From: Monoplex corrugatus
Taxonomy: Eukaryota > Mollusca > Gastropoda > Littorinimorpha > Ranellidae
DNA length: 64,000 nt
Direction: 5' to 3'
NCBI GenBank assembly: GCA_030674185.1
Contig: JAPXFY010000031.1
Coordinates: forward strand, 37,681,862 to 37,745,861
This document shows positions 63,561-64,000 of the stretch, in pieces. How positions within the stretch are numbered: the first letter of the stretch is position 1; the number at the start of each line of letters is the position of its first letter. Below the pieces are notes generated by a model. The model had not been told where the DNA came from. It saw only the letters and a program-made list of their open reading frames with translations, and ran no database searches. A program made the translations under genes and the position numbers.

Positions 63561-64000
63561 TGTCATTAACTCTATCCACCCGAACATACGCATATGCGTA
63601 CCCCATGCGCACAACGCTTCAGCCTGAACCTGCGCATATGCGTACCTAAGCTTTGGGAATTTGGGGGGGACAGGGTCAAGGTTAGATGCGAAACTAAACA
63701 TGCTGGCTCCCTTGTATAACATATCAAGAGTATGTGTGTACCCTTCCCGAGTGCTGGCGACCTTTGTTCATCGGTTGAGGCGAGATCAAAGTGAGTGACT
63801 TGGTGCTCAAGTTCACTGCGTGGTCGCGTGGGGGTCAGCATGGCATCGAGTCAGACACCAGCTAGCTATGCACGGCGAATAAATGCAGGACTCCCAAACT
63901 TGGTATACACACTAACCAATCATAAATACACAAAATAAAAGAATTTTGGAGTGTATCATATAAATATTGTGATTTTTTTGTTCTTTGAGTATTATGATAC
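63561..64000. other. Right edge, SINE body and intron
   Basis: Contains the repeated palindrome-like ACGCATATGCGTACC (63588, 63628). No coding exon is identifiable before the window ends. Confidence 0.4.

Overview
This window is animal nuclear DNA, most likely from a mollusc and possibly a marine gastropod. The grounds are GT-AG introns, dense simple repeats, many tRNA-derived SINEs, RTE- and CR1-type LINEs and foldback MITEs. The species call is an inference; nothing in the window fixes it. Less than 10% of the sequence looks like cellular coding sequence.

Two host genes can be assembled exon by exon with matching intron phases, both on the + strand. The first (5092-22362, seven exons, about 478 residues) encodes two complete MYND zinc fingers followed by a duplicated pair of C-terminal exons. 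The CxxC of the second finger is split across an intron, and the last exon carries a one-base frameshift relative to its paralogous exon. The second (from 51780 to beyond the right edge, four exons seen) is the 5' part of a TTC14 homologue: the conserved N-terminus, the MPPLE motif and the start of the S1 RNA-binding domain. A 196-codon single-exon ORF on the - strand (43301-43891) is a plausible small gene of unknown function.

The rest is layered mobile DNA. At 26021-31037 a 5-kb DNA transposon has inverted termini inside (TA)n tracts and an apparently intact three-exon gene for a DUF7869-type, probably RNase-H-fold, protein. At 44498-47734 is a Gypsy-like LTR retrotransposon with near-identical 186-187 bp LTRs, a 5-bp target duplication and a large pol deletion. 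At 52964-57534, in TTC14 intron 2, is an element with CAGGGGG inverted termini whose zinc-finger ORF has been split by a CR1/L2-like LINE (53368-56807). At least 13 foldback MITEs with TTAA flanks and CCCTTTGACTCC ends (piggyBac-like) are scattered throughout, and two can be compared with empty target sites in the window. Several RTE tails, Jockey/I-like fragments and SINEs are nested in one another with readable target duplications.

Major tandem arrays are an 84-bp minisatellite (13786-15900, intron 4 of the MYND gene), a 57-bp minisatellite (31915-35290, open in all three forward frames because 57 is divisible by 3), a roughly 28-bp array grown from a SINE (58880-59510), a roughly 40-bp array just upstream of TTC14 exon 4 (62375-62840), and many di- to pentanucleotide tracts. 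Long predicted proteins of repeated SLSLS, VCVCV, HTHT, YHTIP or FTLYLTIFL type are translations of these arrays, not genes.
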